DNA from: Enterobacter sp. Bisph1
GTDB taxonomy: Bacteria; Pseudomonadota; Gammaproteobacteria; Enterobacterales; Enterobacteriaceae
Direction of reading: 5' to 3'
Length of the DNA stretch: 64,000 nucleotides
NCBI RefSeq assembly: GCF_000814905.1
Contig: NZ_JXAG01000034.1
Coordinates: 1-64,000 of the forward strand
Position numbers and translations under genes: made by a program. The notes beneath the pieces were generated by a model that saw only the letters and a list, made by a program, of their open reading frames with translations, was not told the DNA's origin and made no database searches. Positions 27,298 through 36,568 of this stretch are shown one piece after another. Within the stretch, counting starts at the first letter, position 1. Every line of letters starts with the position of its first letter.

Positions 27298-27708
27298 TTT
27301 AGCCAGCCCTAATCGCGGGATCTCGATGGCCGGGCAGCGATCCATTACCACCGACAAACCGGCTTCGCGCGCCAGCACCGCAGCTTGTTCATTAATAACA
27401 CCCAGCTGCAGCCACAGCGTTTTCGCACCCACAGCAATCGCCTCCTGCGCGACGCCCCAGGCCGCCTCTGAATTACGAAAAACATCGACCATATCGATTT
27501 TTTCAGGTACCTCGGCAAGAGTGGCATAGCCCTGCTGCCCAAGCAGCGTCGTACCTGCAACTTTCGGCGAGACCGGAATCACGTGATATCCCTGATCTAA
27601 CAAATATTTCATCACGCGATAGCTGGGGCGATCGGGTTTGTCACTTGCACCAACCAGCGCGATAGTCTGGGTCGATTGTAAAATAGCGGCAATATCGTTT
27701 TCTTTCAT
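27295..27708 (-). CDS. yccU: YccU, CoA-binding Rossmann protein
   Basis: The 137-residue protein is a CoA-binding domain protein like the nucleotide-binding domain of succinyl-CoA synthetase alpha. It has an early TIALVGASDKPDRPSYRV loop and VVMDRCPAIE near the end, as in YccU/YmcE-type proteins. It is cytosolic. In E. coli its role is unknown, though it is close to hspQ and mgsA everywhere in the family. The start has AGGAAA upstream. Confidence 0.93.
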   Translation of the reverse strand: MKENDIAAILQSTQTIALVGASDKPDRPSYRVMKYLLDQGYHVIPVSPKVAGTTLLGQQGYATLAEVPEKIDMVDVFRNSEAAWGVAQEAIAVGAKTLWLQLGVINEQAAVLAREAGLSVVMDRCPAIEIPRLGLAK

Positions 27709-27845
27709 GGTTTCCTCCCGGCGATGTCACCAAAGTGTAAATCAAACAGACCCACTCAACCATTTTCATCTTTTTTTATCTACTTCTCTTGCAGCATCAG
27801 TCGCTTCCAGTAATCTGTAGCGAAAATAACTCACGGAAACCGATG

Positions 27846-28304
27846 ATGGAAACAACAACTCGTATCTTACCCGTACGCAAACATATTGCCCTGGTTGCGC
27901 ACGATCACTGCAAGCAGCTGTTAATGAAATGGGTAGAGCGGCATCAGTCCATACTGGAGAATCATGAGCTGTACGCCACCGGGACTACCGGGAATTTACT
28001 TCAGCGGGCGACGGGCCTTAACATCAATGCGATGTTAAGCGGCCCAATGGGCGGCGATCAGCAGGTGGGCGCTCTGATTTCGGAAGGCAAAATCGATGTG
28101 CTGATTTTTTTCTGGGATCCGCTAAATGCCGTGCCGCACGATCCAGATGTCAAAGCCCTCTTACGTCTGGCGACGGTGTGGAATATTCCAGTGGCCACCA
28201 ACTTATCGACGGCGGATTTTATTATCGAATCGCCGAAATTTAACAGTAGCATTGAGATCATGATCCCGGATTATCAGCGCTATCTGGCCGAACGGCTTAA
28301 ATAA
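27846..28304 (+). CDS. mgsA: MgsA, methylglyoxal synthase
   Basis: MgsA converts dihydroxyacetone phosphate to methylglyoxal and phosphate, a bypass when phosphorylated sugars pile up. The nucleophile-base Asp is in [14 protein letters not shown], and HDHCKQ near the N-terminus and [14 protein letters not shown] are active-site segments. I chose METTTRIL (152 residues, the E. coli length); ATG also occurs one codon upstream, and the frame opens further up without support. Confidence 0.96.
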   Translation: METTTRILPVRKHIALVAHDHCKQLLMKWVERHQSILENHELYATGTTGNLLQRATGLNINAMLSGPMGGDQQVGALISEGKIDVLIFFWDPLNAVPHDPDVKALLRLATVWNIPVATNLSTADFIIESPKFNSSIEIMIPDYQRYLAERLK

Positions 28305-28309
28305 GAGAT

Positions 28310-28336
28310 GGCGGCCGTTGTGGCCGCCTTTTTTTA
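28310..28336. terminator. Terminator between mgsA and helD
   Basis: GGCGGCC (28310-28316) pairs with GGCCGCC (28322-28328), followed by seven T residues. It lies between convergent gene ends. Confidence 0.9.
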
Positions 28337-30388
28337 AGGCTTCCGCGCCACCGGCACGTTCAGCAATTTTAATGTCTCAACAAAGCGTGACGGCTCCTGT
28401 TTATCAAACAGCAACCAGACGCGGTGACGAGCGCGGGTCAGCGCAACATAAAGTAATCGCCGCTCTTCTGCATCAGGGAAAGCCTCTTCCTGCGGGAGCA
28501 AGGCTTGTTCCATCACCGATTCGCGTGCCGGCGCCGGAAACCCATCCAGCCCCTCTTTTAGTCCCACAATAATCACGTAATCCGCCTGCTGGCCTTTACT
28601 GGCATGGACCGTCATGAAATCGAGTTGAAGTTTCGGCCAGCGGGTTGCCGCTTTTTCCAAAACAGCTGGCCTGCCGTGGTGATAACGAGCCAGAACCAGG
28701 ATCCTCTCTTCCGGTTTCGCATAGCCGCTGAGCTTATCCAGTAACGCCTCCAGCTGATCCTGCGCCAGCAGCGTTACCGCATTTTTATCCCCCGCGTTCA
28801 GGCTGTTTAAGGGTTTGGCCAGCTGCTGCGGATTTTGCTGAATAAAGCGATTCGCCACGTCACCAATGCGGGAATTAAAGCGATAAGTGGTATCGAGGGC
28901 GCAAACATCACCCTCGCCAAAATAGTCCTGAAAAGCGGTGGTTAAAGAGAGCTGCGCGCCGCTGAAACGGTAGATAGCTTGCCAATCGTCGCCCACGGCA
29001 AACAGTGTCGTTTGCGAGTTCTGCTTGCGCAATGCGGCGAGTAAAGCCGCACGCTGCGGCGAAATATCCTGGAACTCATCAACCAGGATATGTTTCCACG
29101 GGCTAATAAAACGGCCCTTTTCCAGCACATTAACCGCCTGGTGGATCAGGCCGGAAAAATCGACGGCATTCTCTTCTTTTAATTTCGCTTTCCATGCTTT
29201 AAGAAGCGGTGCCATCAGTTTGATACGTTTACTAAACAGTGCGCGCACCTCTTCAGGTGCGTCGGCAATCATCTCCGCCTGCGCGCCTCCATGCATACGC
29301 ATCAAGCCAATCCAGCGATCGAGCCGGGGGCCGATACGGCGCTGTAGCCCGGCATCTTCCCAGAAATTTCCTTCCGGGACATCCCAGGCCATCTCCTCTT
29401 CCAGCCATTGTCGCCACCCTTTGGCCTGCGCTTTTTTTTCGCTGCACTGCTGACGCCAGGCGTCGGTAAGCAGCGCCAGCCGCGCGGAAGTGTCATTTTC
29501 CAGCTCGCTTAACGCAGGCACTTTTTTGCTGCCCTGAGCAATAATGTGTAATGCCAGCGCATGAAATGTGCGGGCAGTCATCTCTTCGGTATGCAGCCGC
29601 TGCGAAATACGCTCGTCCATCTCCTGAGCCGCCTTGCGGCCAAACGCCAGCAGCAGGATTTGATCTGCCGTTGCTTCACCCCGCGCCAGCAGCCACCCGG
29701 CTCGGGCGACCAGCACGGAGGTTTTGCCGCTGCCGGCACCTGCAAGGACTAATAAAGAACGCTCACCGTTGACTACCGCTCGCGCCTGCGCCGGATTTAA
29801 CGGGGAGGTTTCCACCTGCGCAAAGAACGTGGCGTACTGCTCAAGCATAATCTCGGTATAGCGTTGATTATGCTGCGCCCGACGTCCTTCAATGTCCGTC
29901 AACCAGGACTGGCATTGCTGCCAAAGCTCGCGACAGTTTTCAAACTCAGATAAGCGACTTGTCGGGATCGGTAATGCGATAAAGGCCTGCTGCAGTTGCT
30001 GCTGCAATCCCTGCAACCGATCTTTTGTCAGCCATTTCGTTTCTTCAGTCCGCGCGGCGATCAGTTCCAGCTGTTCGGACAAAACGCCGGCCGCGACTTC
30101 GCTCATCTCGGCGCTCCAACGATTCCAGCGATCGTTTAAGAGATGATAAAATCGCTGGGTTTCACTCCATTCGGTGCCGTGCAGACGAACCACTTTTTTA
30201 TCGGCAAGCTGAAATTCCATTTCGCCCCAGACCAGCCCGCGCTTGCATTCAATAGCCAGCAACTGATTGAAAGGGATAAGGTACTCATGCCGGTCACCCG
30301 CCACTTTAATGCCCGCATTCAAAATGGCGGCGCGATCATACGGGTGCTGCGCCAGGCGTTTTCCCAGTGAAGTCGCTTTCAATTCCAT
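28334..30388 (-). CDS. helD: HelD, DNA helicase IV
   Basis: HelD is a UvrD/Rep-like 3'-5' helicase of superfamily 1 with a role in recombination repair in E. coli. Visible motifs are motif I (LAGAGSGKT, near residue 222), motif II (VDEFQD), motif III (GDDWQAIYRFSGA), motif IV-V (TVHASKGQQADYV) and motif VI (YVALTRARH). A family-specific N-terminal domain of about 190 residues precedes. The 684-residue length is identical to E. coli. It is divergent from yccF. Confidence 0.97.
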   Translation of the reverse strand: MELKATSLGKRLAQHPYDRAAILNAGIKVAGDRHEYLIPFNQLLAIECKRGLVWGEMEFQLADKKVVRLHGTEWSETQRFYHLLNDRWNRWSAEMSEVAAGVLSEQLELIAARTEETKWLTKDRLQGLQQQLQQAFIALPIPTSRLSEFENCRELWQQCQSWLTDIEGRRAQHNQRYTEIMLEQYATFFAQVETSPLNPAQARAVVNGERSLLVLAGAGSGKTSVLVARAGWLLARGEATADQILLLAFGRKAAQEMDERISQRLHTEEMTARTFHALALHIIAQGSKKVPALSELENDTSARLALLTDAWRQQCSEKKAQAKGWRQWLEEEMAWDVPEGNFWEDAGLQRRIGPRLDRWIGLMRMHGGAQAEMIADAPEEVRALFSKRIKLMAPLLKAWKAKLKEENAVDFSGLIHQAVNVLEKGRFISPWKHILVDEFQDISPQRAALLAALRKQNSQTTLFAVGDDWQAIYRFSGAQLSLTTAFQDYFGEGDVCALDTTYRFNSRIGDVANRFIQQNPQQLAKPLNSLNAGDKNAVTLLAQDQLEALLDKLSGYAKPEERILVLARYHHGRPAVLEKAATRWPKLQLDFMTVHASKGQQADYVIIVGLKEGLDGFPAPARESVMEQALLPQEEAFPDAEERRLLYVALTRARHRVWLLFDKQEPSRFVETLKLLNVPVARKP

Positions 30389-30511
30389 GAATTATCGTTC
30401 TCAGCTTGTGACAATAAATGCCAGTTTACCTGCCAGAGAATTGGTGCTCCAGCCCAAATAATCGTTACAATTAGCGGCGTTGGTTATTGTCCGGTTAGTG
30501 ATGAGGGTTTT

Positions 30512-30958
30512 ATGCGTACCATTTTGAATATCCTGAATTTTGTTCTTGGCGGTTTCGCGACAACGCTGGGATGGCTTTTGGCAACGCTGATAAGCGCCCT
30601 GCTGATCTTCACCCTACCGCTGACACGCTCCTGCTGGGAGATCACTAAACTCTCACTTTTCCCCTGGGGAAATGAAGCGATTCACGTTGATGAGCTCGCA
30701 CCGCAGCGCAAAAACGTCCTGTTCAATGCGGGAGGAACGCTGCTGAATATTGTCTGGTTTGTGCTGTTTGGCTGGTGGCTGTGCATCTCGCACATTGCCA
30801 TTGGTATCGCTCAATGCCTGACTATCGTCTGCATTCCGGTTGGCGTCGCAAATTTTAAAATTGCTGCGATTGCTCTGTGGCCGGTTGGTCGCCGGGTGGT
30901 TTCCGTTGAGACCGCTCGTGCCGCCCGCGAAGCCAATGCGCGTCGTCATTTCCAATAA
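30512..30958 (+). CDS. yccF: YccF, inner-membrane protein
   Basis: The 148-residue protein contains two repeats of the YccF (DUF307) domain, each with a hydrophobic hairpin: NILNFVLGGFATTLGWLLAT in the first and NAGGTLLNIVWFVLFGWWL in the second. Four membrane segments are expected. The function is unknown; this family has been linked to mechanosensitive-like or ion transport only by prediction. It ends 17 bases before yccS and probably forms an operon with it. Confidence 0.92.
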   Translation: MRTILNILNFVLGGFATTLGWLLATLISALLIFTLPLTRSCWEITKLSLFPWGNEAIHVDELAPQRKNVLFNAGGTLLNIVWFVLFGWWLCISHIAIGIAQCLTIVCIPVGVANFKIAAIALWPVGRRVVSVETARAAREANARRHFQ

Positions 30959-30975
30959 CCGGGTCGCTTACCATT

Positions 30976-33105
30976 ATGTTAAGTCCTCTGCTTCGCCGTT
31001 ATACATGGAACAGTGCCTGGCTCTATAACGTCAGAATTTTTATCGCCCTTTGCGGGACCGCACTGGTGCCCTGGCTGCTGGGAGAAGTGAAGCTAACCAT
31101 CCCGTTAACCCTTGGCGTTGTAGCTGCCGCACTGGCCGATCTTGACGATCGCCTTGCCGGCCGCCTGAAAAATCTGATCATCACGCTGGTGTGCTTTTTT
31201 ATCGCCTCCGCCTCCGTGGAATTACTTTTTCCCTGGCCGTGGCTGTTTGCGCTTGGCCTTGTGACGTCAACGATTGGTTTTATCCTGCTCGGCGGCCTTG
31301 GGCAGCGCTATGCAACGATCGCGTTTGGCGCATTGCTGATTGCGGTTTATACCATGCTGGGGATCTCCCTTTTTGCCCAATGGTATCAACAGCCGCTTTT
31401 ACTGCTGGCGGGCGCGGTGTGGTTCAATTTACTCACGCTGATTGGTCATCTGGTTTTCCCCATCCGCGCTCTGCAGGACAACCTGGCGCGCAGTTATGAA
31501 CAGCTGGCGCATTACCTCGAGCTGAAATCCCGTCTTTTCGACCCGGATATTGAAGATGACAGCCAGGCTCCCCTGTATGACCTGGCGCTGGCGAACGGGC
31601 AACTGGTGAATACCCTTAACCAGACGAAAACCACTTTACTCACGCGGTTACGTGGGGATCGCGGCCAGCGCGGCACGCGACAAACGCTGCACTACTATTT
31701 TGCGGCGCAAGATATTCACGAGCGCGCAAGTTCATCCCATATTCAATATCAGACACTGCGCGAACAGTTCCGCTATAGCGACGTTATGTTCCGCTTTCAG
31801 CGTCTACTCTCAATGCAGTCCCAGGCCTGCGCCCAACTTTCGCGCGCTATTTTGCTGCGCATACCTTACCAGCATGATGCACGCTTCGAACGGGTATTCA
31901 TTCATCTGGATGCTGCCCTCGATCGCATTCGCGCAAGCGGCGTCACACCGCAAGATCAGCTCAAAGCGCTGGGCTTTCTTGTCGATAATCTCAAAGCCAT
32001 TGACGCTCAGCTGGCGGCAATTGAATCCGGACAGCCACAGCTCTCGTTAGCCCATGACACGGAAAATCAGCTCTCGGACGATAGCCTGACGAGTTTTCGT
32101 GATATCTGGCAATGGCTGGGCAACAACTTAACCCCCGAGTCCGCGCTGTTTCGCCATGCGATACGCATGTCGGTGGTGTTGTGTATTGGCTATGCTTTTA
32201 TTCAAATTACCGGATTACAGCATGGTTACTGGATCTTGCTGACCAGTTTGTTTGTCTGCCAGCCAAACTATAACGCCACGCGTCATCGCCTCTCTTTACG
32301 GGTTATCGGCACGCTGGTGGGTGTCGCGATTGGCTTACCGGTGCTCTATTTCGTGCCTTCCCACGAAGGGCAATTGATCCTTATCGTCATCACCGGCGTT
32401 CTGTTTTTTGCCTTTCGCACAGTGCAATACGCCCACGCCACCATGTTTATTACTCTGCTGGTGTTGTTATGCTTTAACCTGCTGGGCGAAGGCTTTGAAG
32501 TCGCGCTACCGCGCATTATTGATACGCTTATTGGCTGCGCGATCGCCTGGGCGGCGGTGAGTTTTATCTGGCCAGACTGGCGTTTTCGCCACCTTCCTCG
32601 CGTCATTGAACAAGCCTTTGACGCCAACTGCCGCTATCTGGACGCTATCCTTGAACAGTACCATCAGGGGCGCGATAACCGGCTCGCTTACCGCATAGCC
32701 AGACGTAATGCTTACAATCGGGATGCGGATTTGGCGTCGGTGGTTTCAAATATGTCTTCCGAACCGGGAACGTCGCCTGAACTTCGCGACGCCGCGTTCC
32801 GCTTACTTTGCCTGAATCACACATTTACCAGTTATATCTCCGCGCTGGGCGCGCATCGTGAACAACTCACCCAACCGGATACGCTGCGTCTGCTTGATGA
32901 TGCGGTCTGCTATGTCGATGATGCGTTACATCACCTGCCAGCAGACCAACAACGCGTGCAGGATACCCTGGCCGATCTGAGTTCGCGCATTAAGCATCTT
33001 GAACCGCGACCGGACAGCAAAGAGCCGCTGGTGCTACAGCAAATTGGATTACTGATAGCCTTACTGCCTGAAGTGAGCCGGCTGAAAAGCAAAATCACCC
33101 GGTAA
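30976..33105 (+). CDS. yccS: YccS, FUSC-family inner-membrane protein
   Basis: The 709-residue protein has two blocks of about five to six membrane segments (residues 20-150 and 395-530), each followed by a cytosolic helical domain, as in the YccS/YhfK and aromatic-acid-efflux (AaeB, FUSC) families. The second block reads HGYWILLTSLFVCQPNYNATRH, with the family's QPNY element. Transport of aromatic or related acids is predicted but unproven. It follows yccF in the same direction and its stop lies four bases from the convergent sxy stop. Confidence 0.92.
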   Translation: MLSPLLRRYTWNSAWLYNVRIFIALCGTALVPWLLGEVKLTIPLTLGVVAAALADLDDRLAGRLKNLIITLVCFFIASASVELLFPWPWLFALGLVTSTIGFILLGGLGQRYATIAFGALLIAVYTMLGISLFAQWYQQPLLLLAGAVWFNLLTLIGHLVFPIRALQDNLARSYEQLAHYLELKSRLFDPDIEDDSQAPLYDLALANGQLVNTLNQTKTTLLTRLRGDRGQRGTRQTLHYYFAAQDIHERASSSHIQYQTLREQFRYSDVMFRFQRLLSMQSQACAQLSRAILLRIPYQHDARFERVFIHLDAALDRIRASGVTPQDQLKALGFLVDNLKAIDAQLAAIESGQPQLSLAHDTENQLSDDSLTSFRDIWQWLGNNLTPESALFRHAIRMSVVLCIGYAFIQITGLQHGYWILLTSLFVCQPNYNATRHRLSLRVIGTLVGVAIGLPVLYFVPSHEGQLILIVITGVLFFAFRTVQYAHATMFITLLVLLCFNLLGEGFEVALPRIIDTLIGCAIAWAAVSFIWPDWRFRHLPRVIEQAFDANCRYLDAILEQYHQGRDNRLAYRIARRNAYNRDADLASVVSNMSSEPGTSPELRDAAFRLLCLNHTFTSYISALGAHREQLTQPDTLRLLDDAVCYVDDALHHLPADQQRVQDTLADLSSRIKHLEPRPDSKEPLVLQQIGLLIALLPEVSRLKSKITR

Positions 33106-33109
33106 GAGG

Positions 33110-33718
33110 CTAGCGTTTCTTGGGTAAGCCATTAATCCACTCGATCAGTTCCCGGCGCCTTAGCGCCGGCAGCGCTGCCTCGTGAAGCCCAACAATAGCC
33201 CCCTCCAGCGCAAGAAGGATTTTGCCGCTGAGTTGGTTATTCATTTTCCTTAACCGCAGCCAGCAGGCTTTCGCCCCCAGCAAGCGCAGCATATGCACAT
33301 CCAACACGCCAGCTTCATGGAGTTGCGCTTCGAGCTGAAAAGAGAGATTAGGCAGATCGCGCAACCGCACTCTGGCGCTACGCCGATCTTTTTCACGTCG
33401 TGCGGCATCGAGGGAAAGTTCTGAGAGCTTCAGGAGCAACGGTGGATCGCGCCATAAACTGTCGCTGACGAAGTAGTAATTTAATGAAACCTGGCGACCG
33501 CGTTTATTGAATTTTAATAAAGGCGCATTTTGGGTGACGGCGTATTGCGCACTCTCATCGCAGGCGCGCAGGTAGAGTTCACCTTCTGCAACCATCGCGA
33601 AGACGGTTTTGTCCACTGAAAGACTATAACCGCCAAAATGGGCGCGGTGGCGAATTGTGCCGAGGGGTGTGAGGTATTCGCGCGACTGATATATCCGTTG
33701 ATACGATAGTTCTTCCAT
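33110..33718 (-). CDS. sxy: Sxy (TfoX), CRP-S coactivator
   Basis: Sxy acts with CRP at CRP-S promoters and induces competence-type genes in gamma-proteobacteria. An N-terminal TfoX domain (about residues 15-100, FGGYSLSVDKTVFAMVAEGELYL) and a C-terminal TfoX-C helix-hairpin domain (DLPNLSFQLEAQLHEAGV, LGAKACWLRL) are both present. I chose the start MEELSYQRIY (202 residues), which has AAGGG eight bases upstream. It is divergent from sulA. Confidence 0.94.
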   Translation of the reverse strand: MEELSYQRIYQSREYLTPLGTIRHRAHFGGYSLSVDKTVFAMVAEGELYLRACDESAQYAVTQNAPLLKFNKRGRQVSLNYYFVSDSLWRDPPLLLKLSELSLDAARREKDRRSARVRLRDLPNLSFQLEAQLHEAGVLDVHMLRLLGAKACWLRLRKMNNQLSGKILLALEGAIVGLHEAALPALRRRELIEWINGLPKKR

Positions 33719-33897
33719 GATTTTTCCCTTACAAATCACGTAGTAAAAGCGGGATTTGAGTTAGTGAAACCGTTATGGAGGAACATAGGCAACTGCGAGC
33801 AAGACGGCAAGCGAATTTTGCAGAACGCGGCAGGTACAAAACAAAAATGCGAGATAGTTTCAGAAAATGAGGTTGATCTTTAAACATCCAAAGGGTA

Positions 33898-33913
33898 CTG
33901 TATGTTTATACAG
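33898..33913 (+). promoter_or_regulatory. LexA (SOS) box of sulA
   Basis: CTGTATGTTTATACAG fits the LexA consensus CTG-N10-CAG with an alternating AT core. It ends 23 bases before the sulA start, which is typical of this tightly repressed gene. Confidence 0.93.
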
Positions 33914-33936
33914 TAACTCTAAAGGCTGGATTGATT

Positions 33937-34449
33937 ATGTACACTTCAGGTTATGCTAATCGCTCAAATATGCCCGCTTCCGCGCTTAAAACCCTAAGTA
34001 AAGCAGAAACCTCCGGCAACAACGCTCCGGGGCTGATTAGCGAAATGGTCTATCGCGAAGATCAGCCCTGGATGACGCAGCTTCTATTATTACCGTTGCT
34101 GCAGCAGCTCGGACAGCAATCCCGCTGGCAGTTGTGGCTGACGCCGCAGCAAAAGCTAAGCCGTGAATGGGTGCAGTCTGCAGGCTTACCGCTTACTAAG
34201 ATTATGCAGATCAATCAGCTCTCTCCCAGCGTAACGCTGGACTCTATGATCCGCGCGTTGCGTACCGGCAACTATAGCGTCGTGATTGGCTGGCACGCTG
34301 AAGAATTGACCAGCGAAGAGCATCGTCAATTAGCGTTAGCAGCAGAAGAAGGGAATGCGATCGGTTTTGTTATGCGTCCTGTCCGTCACGATTCTCTGGC
34401 TGCCAGACAGCTTTCCGGGATAAAAATTCACTCAAATTTGTATCATTGA
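33937..34449 (+). CDS. sulA: SulA, SOS cell-division inhibitor
   Basis: SulA binds FtsZ and blocks septation during DNA damage, and Lon degrades it afterwards. The 170-residue product has the conserved middle ([39 protein letters not shown]) and the Lon-recognised C-terminal tail SNLYH. The N-terminal 30 residues diverge from E. coli. I chose the ATG at 33937 (MYTSGYA); a TTG two codons earlier is also in frame. The LexA box directly upstream marks SOS control. Confidence 0.97.
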   Translation: MYTSGYANRSNMPASALKTLSKAETSGNNAPGLISEMVYREDQPWMTQLLLLPLLQQLGQQSRWQLWLTPQQKLSREWVQSAGLPLTKIMQINQLSPSVTLDSMIRALRTGNYSVVIGWHAEELTSEEHRQLALAAEEGNAIGFVMRPVRHDSLAARQLSGIKIHSNLYH

Positions 34450-34636
34450 GTAAAAATAAGATTTTTCCTGGGATTATTTTTGCTTCACGATGGCACGTCT
34501 AATTTATCAATCAAATACAGCGTGAAAGCCTGCGTGGCGCGCTTTGCGCATAAACAGCCGCGGCGAAAGAGTAACCATAATTGTTAAATAATGTGTATAC
34601 AAAGCCTTTTTTTTCATATGCCTGACGGAGTTCACA

Positions 34637-34665
34637 CTTGTAAGTTTCCAACTACGTTGTAGACT
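34637..34665 (+). promoter_or_regulatory. ompA promoter
   Basis: A weak -35 (CTTGTA, 34637-34642), a 17-base spacer and a -10 TAGACT (34660-34665) precede a start of transcription near 34,673. The arrangement equals the E. coli ompA promoter. Confidence 0.75.
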
Positions 34666-34672
34666 TTACATC

Positions 34673-34816
34673 GCCAGGGGTGCTCGGCATAAGCCAAAGA
34701 TATCGGTAAAGATATCTGCAGAGTTGTCAGTGAGCAATACCCCCGGTGAAGGATTTAACCGTGGCTTCTCTACTGAGATTCCCATGGCGATTTTTGGATG
34801 ATAACGAGGCGCAAAA
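34673..34816 (+). promoter_or_regulatory. Long ompA 5' leader (stabiliser hairpins, MicA target)
   Basis: The 144-base leader begins GCCAGGGGTGCTCGGCATAA, as in E. coli, where a 5' hairpin protects the mRNA from decay. A second inverted repeat (GATATC...GATATC, about 34,699-34,716) follows. The ribosome site region AACGAGGCGCAAAA next to the start is the part paired by the MicA small RNA in E. coli. Between the sulA stop (34,449) and the promoter I see nothing else. Confidence 0.8.
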
Positions 34817-35863
34817 ATGAAAAAGACAGCTATCGCGATTGCAGTGGCACTGGCTGGTTTCGCTACCGTAGCGCAGGCCGCTCCGAAAGATAACACCTGG
34901 TATACAGGTGGTAAACTGGGCTGGTCCCAGTATCATGACAAAGGTGCGGTATGGCAGAACGATGGCCCGACCCACGAAAGCCAACTGGGTGCTGGTGCGT
35001 TCGGTGGCTACCAGGTTAACCCGTACGTAGGTTTCGAACTGGGCTATGACTGGCTGGGTCGTATGCCTTACAAAGGCGACACCGTTAACGGCGCGTTCAA
35101 AGCTCAGGGCGTTCAGCTGACCGCTAAACTGGGTTACCCGGTAACTGACGACGTAGACCTGTACACCCGCCTGGGTGGTATGGTTTGGCGTGCAGACGCT
35201 CAGAACAACCTGGGCTTCAAAGATCACGATACCGGTGTTTCTCCGGTCTTCGCTGGTGGTGTTGAGTGGGCAGTTACTCGTGACATCGCTACCCGTCTGG
35301 AATACCAGTGGGTTAACAACATCGGTGATGCAAACACCATCGGTACTCGTCCGGACAACGGCATGCTGAGCGTAGGTGTTTCCTACCGCTTTGGCCAGCA
35401 GGAAGAGTCTGCTCCGGTAGTCGCTCCGGCTCCGGCTCCGGCTCCGGAAGTGCAGACCAAACACTTCACTCTGAAGTCTGATGTTCTGTTCACCTTCAAC
35501 AAAGCAACCCTGAAACCGGAAGGTCAGCAGGCGCTGGACCAGCTGTACGGTCAGCTGAGCAACCTGGATCCGAAAGACGGTTCCGTAGTGGTTCTGGGCT
35601 TCACCGACCGCATCGGTTCTGACGCGTACAACCAGGCTCTGTCTGAGAAACGTGCTCAGTCCGTTGTTGATTACCTGGTATCTAAAGGTATCCCGGCGAA
35701 CAAAATCTCCGCACGTGGCATGGGTGAATCCAACCCGGTTACCGGCAACACCTGTGACAACGTGAAAGCGCGTGCTGCGCTGATCGACTGCCTGGCACCG
35801 GATCGTCGCGTTGAGATCGAAGTTAAAGGTAGCAAAGACGTTGTAACTCAGCCGCAGGCTTAA
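34817..35863 (+). CDS. ompA: OmpA, outer-membrane protein A
   Basis: OmpA has a signal peptide (cut at AQA-APKD), an eight-stranded beta-barrel (about residues 22-195), a Pro-rich hinge ([12 protein letters not shown]), and a periplasmic OmpA/MotB domain that holds peptidoglycan. The latter is marked by [19 protein letters not shown] and by the two Cys that form its disulfide ([18 protein letters not shown]). Codon use is strongly biased, as expected for one of the most abundant proteins. Surface loops (for instance [17 protein letters not shown]) differ from E. coli. The gene ends in a strong terminator. Confidence 0.98.
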   Translation: MKKTAIAIAVALAGFATVAQAAPKDNTWYTGGKLGWSQYHDKGAVWQNDGPTHESQLGAGAFGGYQVNPYVGFELGYDWLGRMPYKGDTVNGAFKAQGVQLTAKLGYPVTDDVDLYTRLGGMVWRADAQNNLGFKDHDTGVSPVFAGGVEWAVTRDIATRLEYQWVNNIGDANTIGTRPDNGMLSVGVSYRFGQQEESAPVVAPAPAPAPEVQTKHFTLKSDVLFTFNKATLKPEGQQALDQLYGQLSNLDPKDGSVVVLGFTDRIGSDAYNQALSEKRAQSVVDYLVSKGIPANKISARGMGESNPVTGNTCDNVKARAALIDCLAPDRRVEIEVKGSKDVVTQPQA

Positions 35864-35878
35864 GTTCCCGTCTAAAAA

Positions 35879-35904
35879 AACCCCGCTTGCTAGCGGGGTT
35901 TTTT
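35879..35904. terminator. Terminator between ompA and matP
   Basis: AACCCCGCT (35879-35887) pairs with AGCGGGGTT (35892-35900) around TGCT. T-runs lie on both sides, so it can serve both convergent genes. Confidence 0.92.
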
Positions 35905-35934
35905 ATTGGCTGAAATATGTGAAGCGGTAAACGC

Positions 35935-36387
35935 CTACTCTTTTCCCAGCAATGCCTGCAGGTCATGTTTTAACGTCGACATCTGCGAAGCATACTTCTC
36001 TTTATGCTCTGCATCTTCAATCAACTGCACAATGGTTTCCGAGAGGGTTTTCCCTCTGCGCTGCGCTAAGCCCGCCAGACGCTGCCAGACAACAAATTCC
36101 AGATCGATCGACTTCTTACGCGTATGCTGATGCTCAGCATTAAAGTGCCGTTTGCGGCGGGCGCGAATAGTCTGCTTCATCCGATTAATCAAAACCGGGT
36201 TGATGTGCTTCGCGATCCAGTCATTGACCAGTACAGGTTCATTTTCGAGTGTCAACAAGCGATCGACCGCCTCTTTGGCAGCACTGGCTTCGATATAGCG
36301 CGTGATTAACTCCCCTTCACGATGCTTTTTTACCAGGTACTTCCATTTCCAGCCGCTTTCAAGATTTTCCAGTTGTTGATATTTCAT
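35935..36387 (-). CDS. matP: MatP, Ter macrodomain organiser
   Basis: MatP binds matS sites and condenses the Ter region, linking it to the divisome through ZapB. The ribbon-helix-helix part ([36 protein letters not shown]) and the C-terminal coiled-coil are intact. I chose [12 protein letters not shown] (150 residues, the E. coli length); the frame opens nine codons upstream. It is convergent with ompA and divergent from lonH. Confidence 0.96.
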   Translation of the reverse strand: MKYQQLENLESGWKWKYLVKKHREGELITRYIEASAAKEAVDRLLTLENEPVLVNDWIAKHINPVLINRMKQTIRARRKRHFNAEHQHTRKKSIDLEFVVWQRLAGLAQRRGKTLSETIVQLIEDAEHKEKYASQMSTLKHDLQALLGKE

Positions 36388-36568
36388 TGCGCTCTCAACG
36401 TTACCGTGTAACACAGTTCAGAATATCAGTTTTTTCTCGCTCTGCTGCAAAGAAATATTTCAGCCCGGCATTTCACCGCACCTTGTGTCGCGAAAGCGCG
36501 TATTGGGTGTGTGCTGTTATTGCGTTTACGGTATAATCGCGCCTTTGACATCAGACTAAAAAACGACT

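Noticed and set aside
31261-31280. matS-like GTGACGTCA in yccS
   Set aside because: MatP sites need GTGACRNYGTCAC; the right half does not fit.
34727-35464. 245-codon minus-strand frame over ompA
   Set aside because: Same reason: ompA codon bias removes stops from the opposite strand.
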